64,000 nt of DNA, taken from positions 62,001 to 126,000 of the forward strand of contig JAJFLA010000008.1 in assembly GCA_021772935.1 (NCBI GenBank). The letters run 5' to 3'. The notes under the pieces are model-generated. The model was not told the DNA's origin. It made no database searches and saw only the letters and a list, made by a program, of their open reading frames with translations. This stretch comes from Gammaproteobacteria bacterium. Lineage in GTDB: Bacteria; Pseudomonadota; Gammaproteobacteria; Xanthomonadales; SZUA-36. This document shows, piece by piece, positions 63,647 to 64,000 of this stretch (positions are counted from its first letter, which is position 1; every line of letters starts with the position of its first letter). Position numbers and translations under genes: made by a program.

Positions 63647-64000
63647 TCAAAGCTGCCCGTCACTCGCCGTTTTGTTAATTTCAGCCATCAGTGTCGAATC
63701 GTCATAGCGTTCAGGGTGAAAATACGGAGCGTAAGTGGGCAGTTCACCACCCATTATGCAATCTGCGCATAACTCACCTGCGCTACAGGCCGCCATGGTG
63801 CCATAACCCGACAAGGCAGATACGGTAAACAATCCCTCTTTTTGTAGTGGACCGATCAACGGTAAATTCTCAGGTGTACGCGTGTAATAGCCCGAGAACT
63901 GCACAATCGGGGTCGGTGGCTCATCAACATAGGGTTTCAGTGCTGGTATAAATCGGCTCGCACCACGCAAGGTAATATTGGGGAAGTCAAAATCATCCGT
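63647..64000 (-). CDS. DadA-like FAD-dependent oxidoreductase (C-terminal fragment in window)
   Basis: The visible 117 residues are the C-terminal part of a glycine/D-amino-acid oxidase-type flavoprotein (DAO family). They show IVQFSGYYTRTPENLPLIGPLQKEGLFTVSALSGYGTMAACSAGELCADCIMGG, which matches the final FAD-contact region with its GLFTVSALSGYG motif. The frame is open through base 64000, so the start and FAD-binding N terminus lie beyond the window. Substrate not determinable from this part; it could oxidise an N-methylated or D-amino acid. It is convergent with the large thioredoxin-fold gene. Confidence 0.85.
   Translation of the reverse strand, partial: TDDFDFPNITLRGASRFIPALKPYVDEPPTPIVQFSGYYTRTPENLPLIGPLQKEGLFTVSALSGYGTMAACSAGELCADCIMGGELPTYAPYFHPERYDDSTLMAEINKTASDGQL

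Noticed and set aside
1-64000. CRISPR array, tRNA, rRNA, integron or prophage
   Set aside because: No regularly spaced direct repeats with spacers, no cloverleaf-like tRNA sequence, no integrase and no phage structural genes were seen by reading; a tRNAscan or CRISPR search was not possible.

Overview
The window reads as a chromosome segment of a Gram-negative gammaproteobacterium, probably a free-living aerobic heterotroph and plausibly marine. The grounds are the gammaproteobacterial order rpsB-tsf-pyrH-frr-uppS-cdsA-dxr-rseP-bamA-skp-lpxD-fabZ-lpxA-lpxB-rnhB, an EpmB-type lysine 2,3-aminomutase, lipid A and BAM genes, a TonB-dependent receptor, and many oxidative catabolic genes (Rieske oxygenase, ETF and ETF-quinone oxidoreductase, homogentisate-pathway enzymes). 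Genus cannot be fixed from the sequence alone. No rRNA, tRNA, CRISPR array, prophage or intact insertion sequence was seen.

Layout. 1-3812: RND efflux permease (cut by the window edge) and its adaptor, minus strand. 4226-6047: exported peroxiredoxin-like protein and epmB. 6066-12539: a catabolic block with a GcvT-family protein and two tandem FAD oxidoreductases on the minus strand, divergent from a BetI-like TetR regulator and a Rieske oxygenase; a palindrome sits between them. The Rieske protein has Glu at the bridging position, as in carnitine oxygenase CntA, so a quaternary amine or betaine substrate is inferred. 12580-20487: DUF445 protein, short asparaginase-like protein, a 998-residue exported orphan, DUF2069, ArsC, YihY/BrkB and a TlpA-like thioredoxin, in a stretch rich in dispersed repeats. 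20580-35644: the envelope/translation super-operon on the minus strand, with an rpsB promoter and leader at 35745-35907. 35965-38218: membrane-anchored TPR protein and an exported beta-propeller. 38393-41476: fumarylacetoacetase and maleylacetoacetate isomerase, then a lipoprotein/OmpA pair. 41803-44692: YdcH-like protein and a reverse transsulfuration pair. 44731-50089: acetoacetyl-CoA synthetase, EtfAB and ETF-QO. 50222-54612: SSS symporter, dicarboxylate/amino acid symporter and class III aminotransferase. 55018-58259: CMD-family protein and TonB-dependent receptor. 58382-63582: a redox/maturation-like cluster of beta-propeller, CcdA-like protein, SCO and a large thioredoxin-fold protein. 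63647-64000: C-terminal part of a DadA-like FAD oxidoreductase.

The most unusual structure is the set of dispersed repeats. A GGGGTCAGGTTC-type repeat occurs around arsC, tlpA, rnhB and lpxB. It supplies a C-terminal tail to RNase HII, the likely start codon of the TlpA-like protein and the stop region of lpxB. A second family (TAGCCCGCATATTTCA) forms a 251-bp inverted-repeat element behind the 998-aa gene and supplies the lpxB start codon. A third, 293-bp element with 35-bp inverted ends lies at 54646-54938, and a diverged solo end lies at 2590-2624. Other points of interest are an EF-hand-like loop in BamA, a roughly 140-residue lysine/alanine-rich tail on ribosomal protein S2, and the two clusters at 6066-12539 and 58382-63582.
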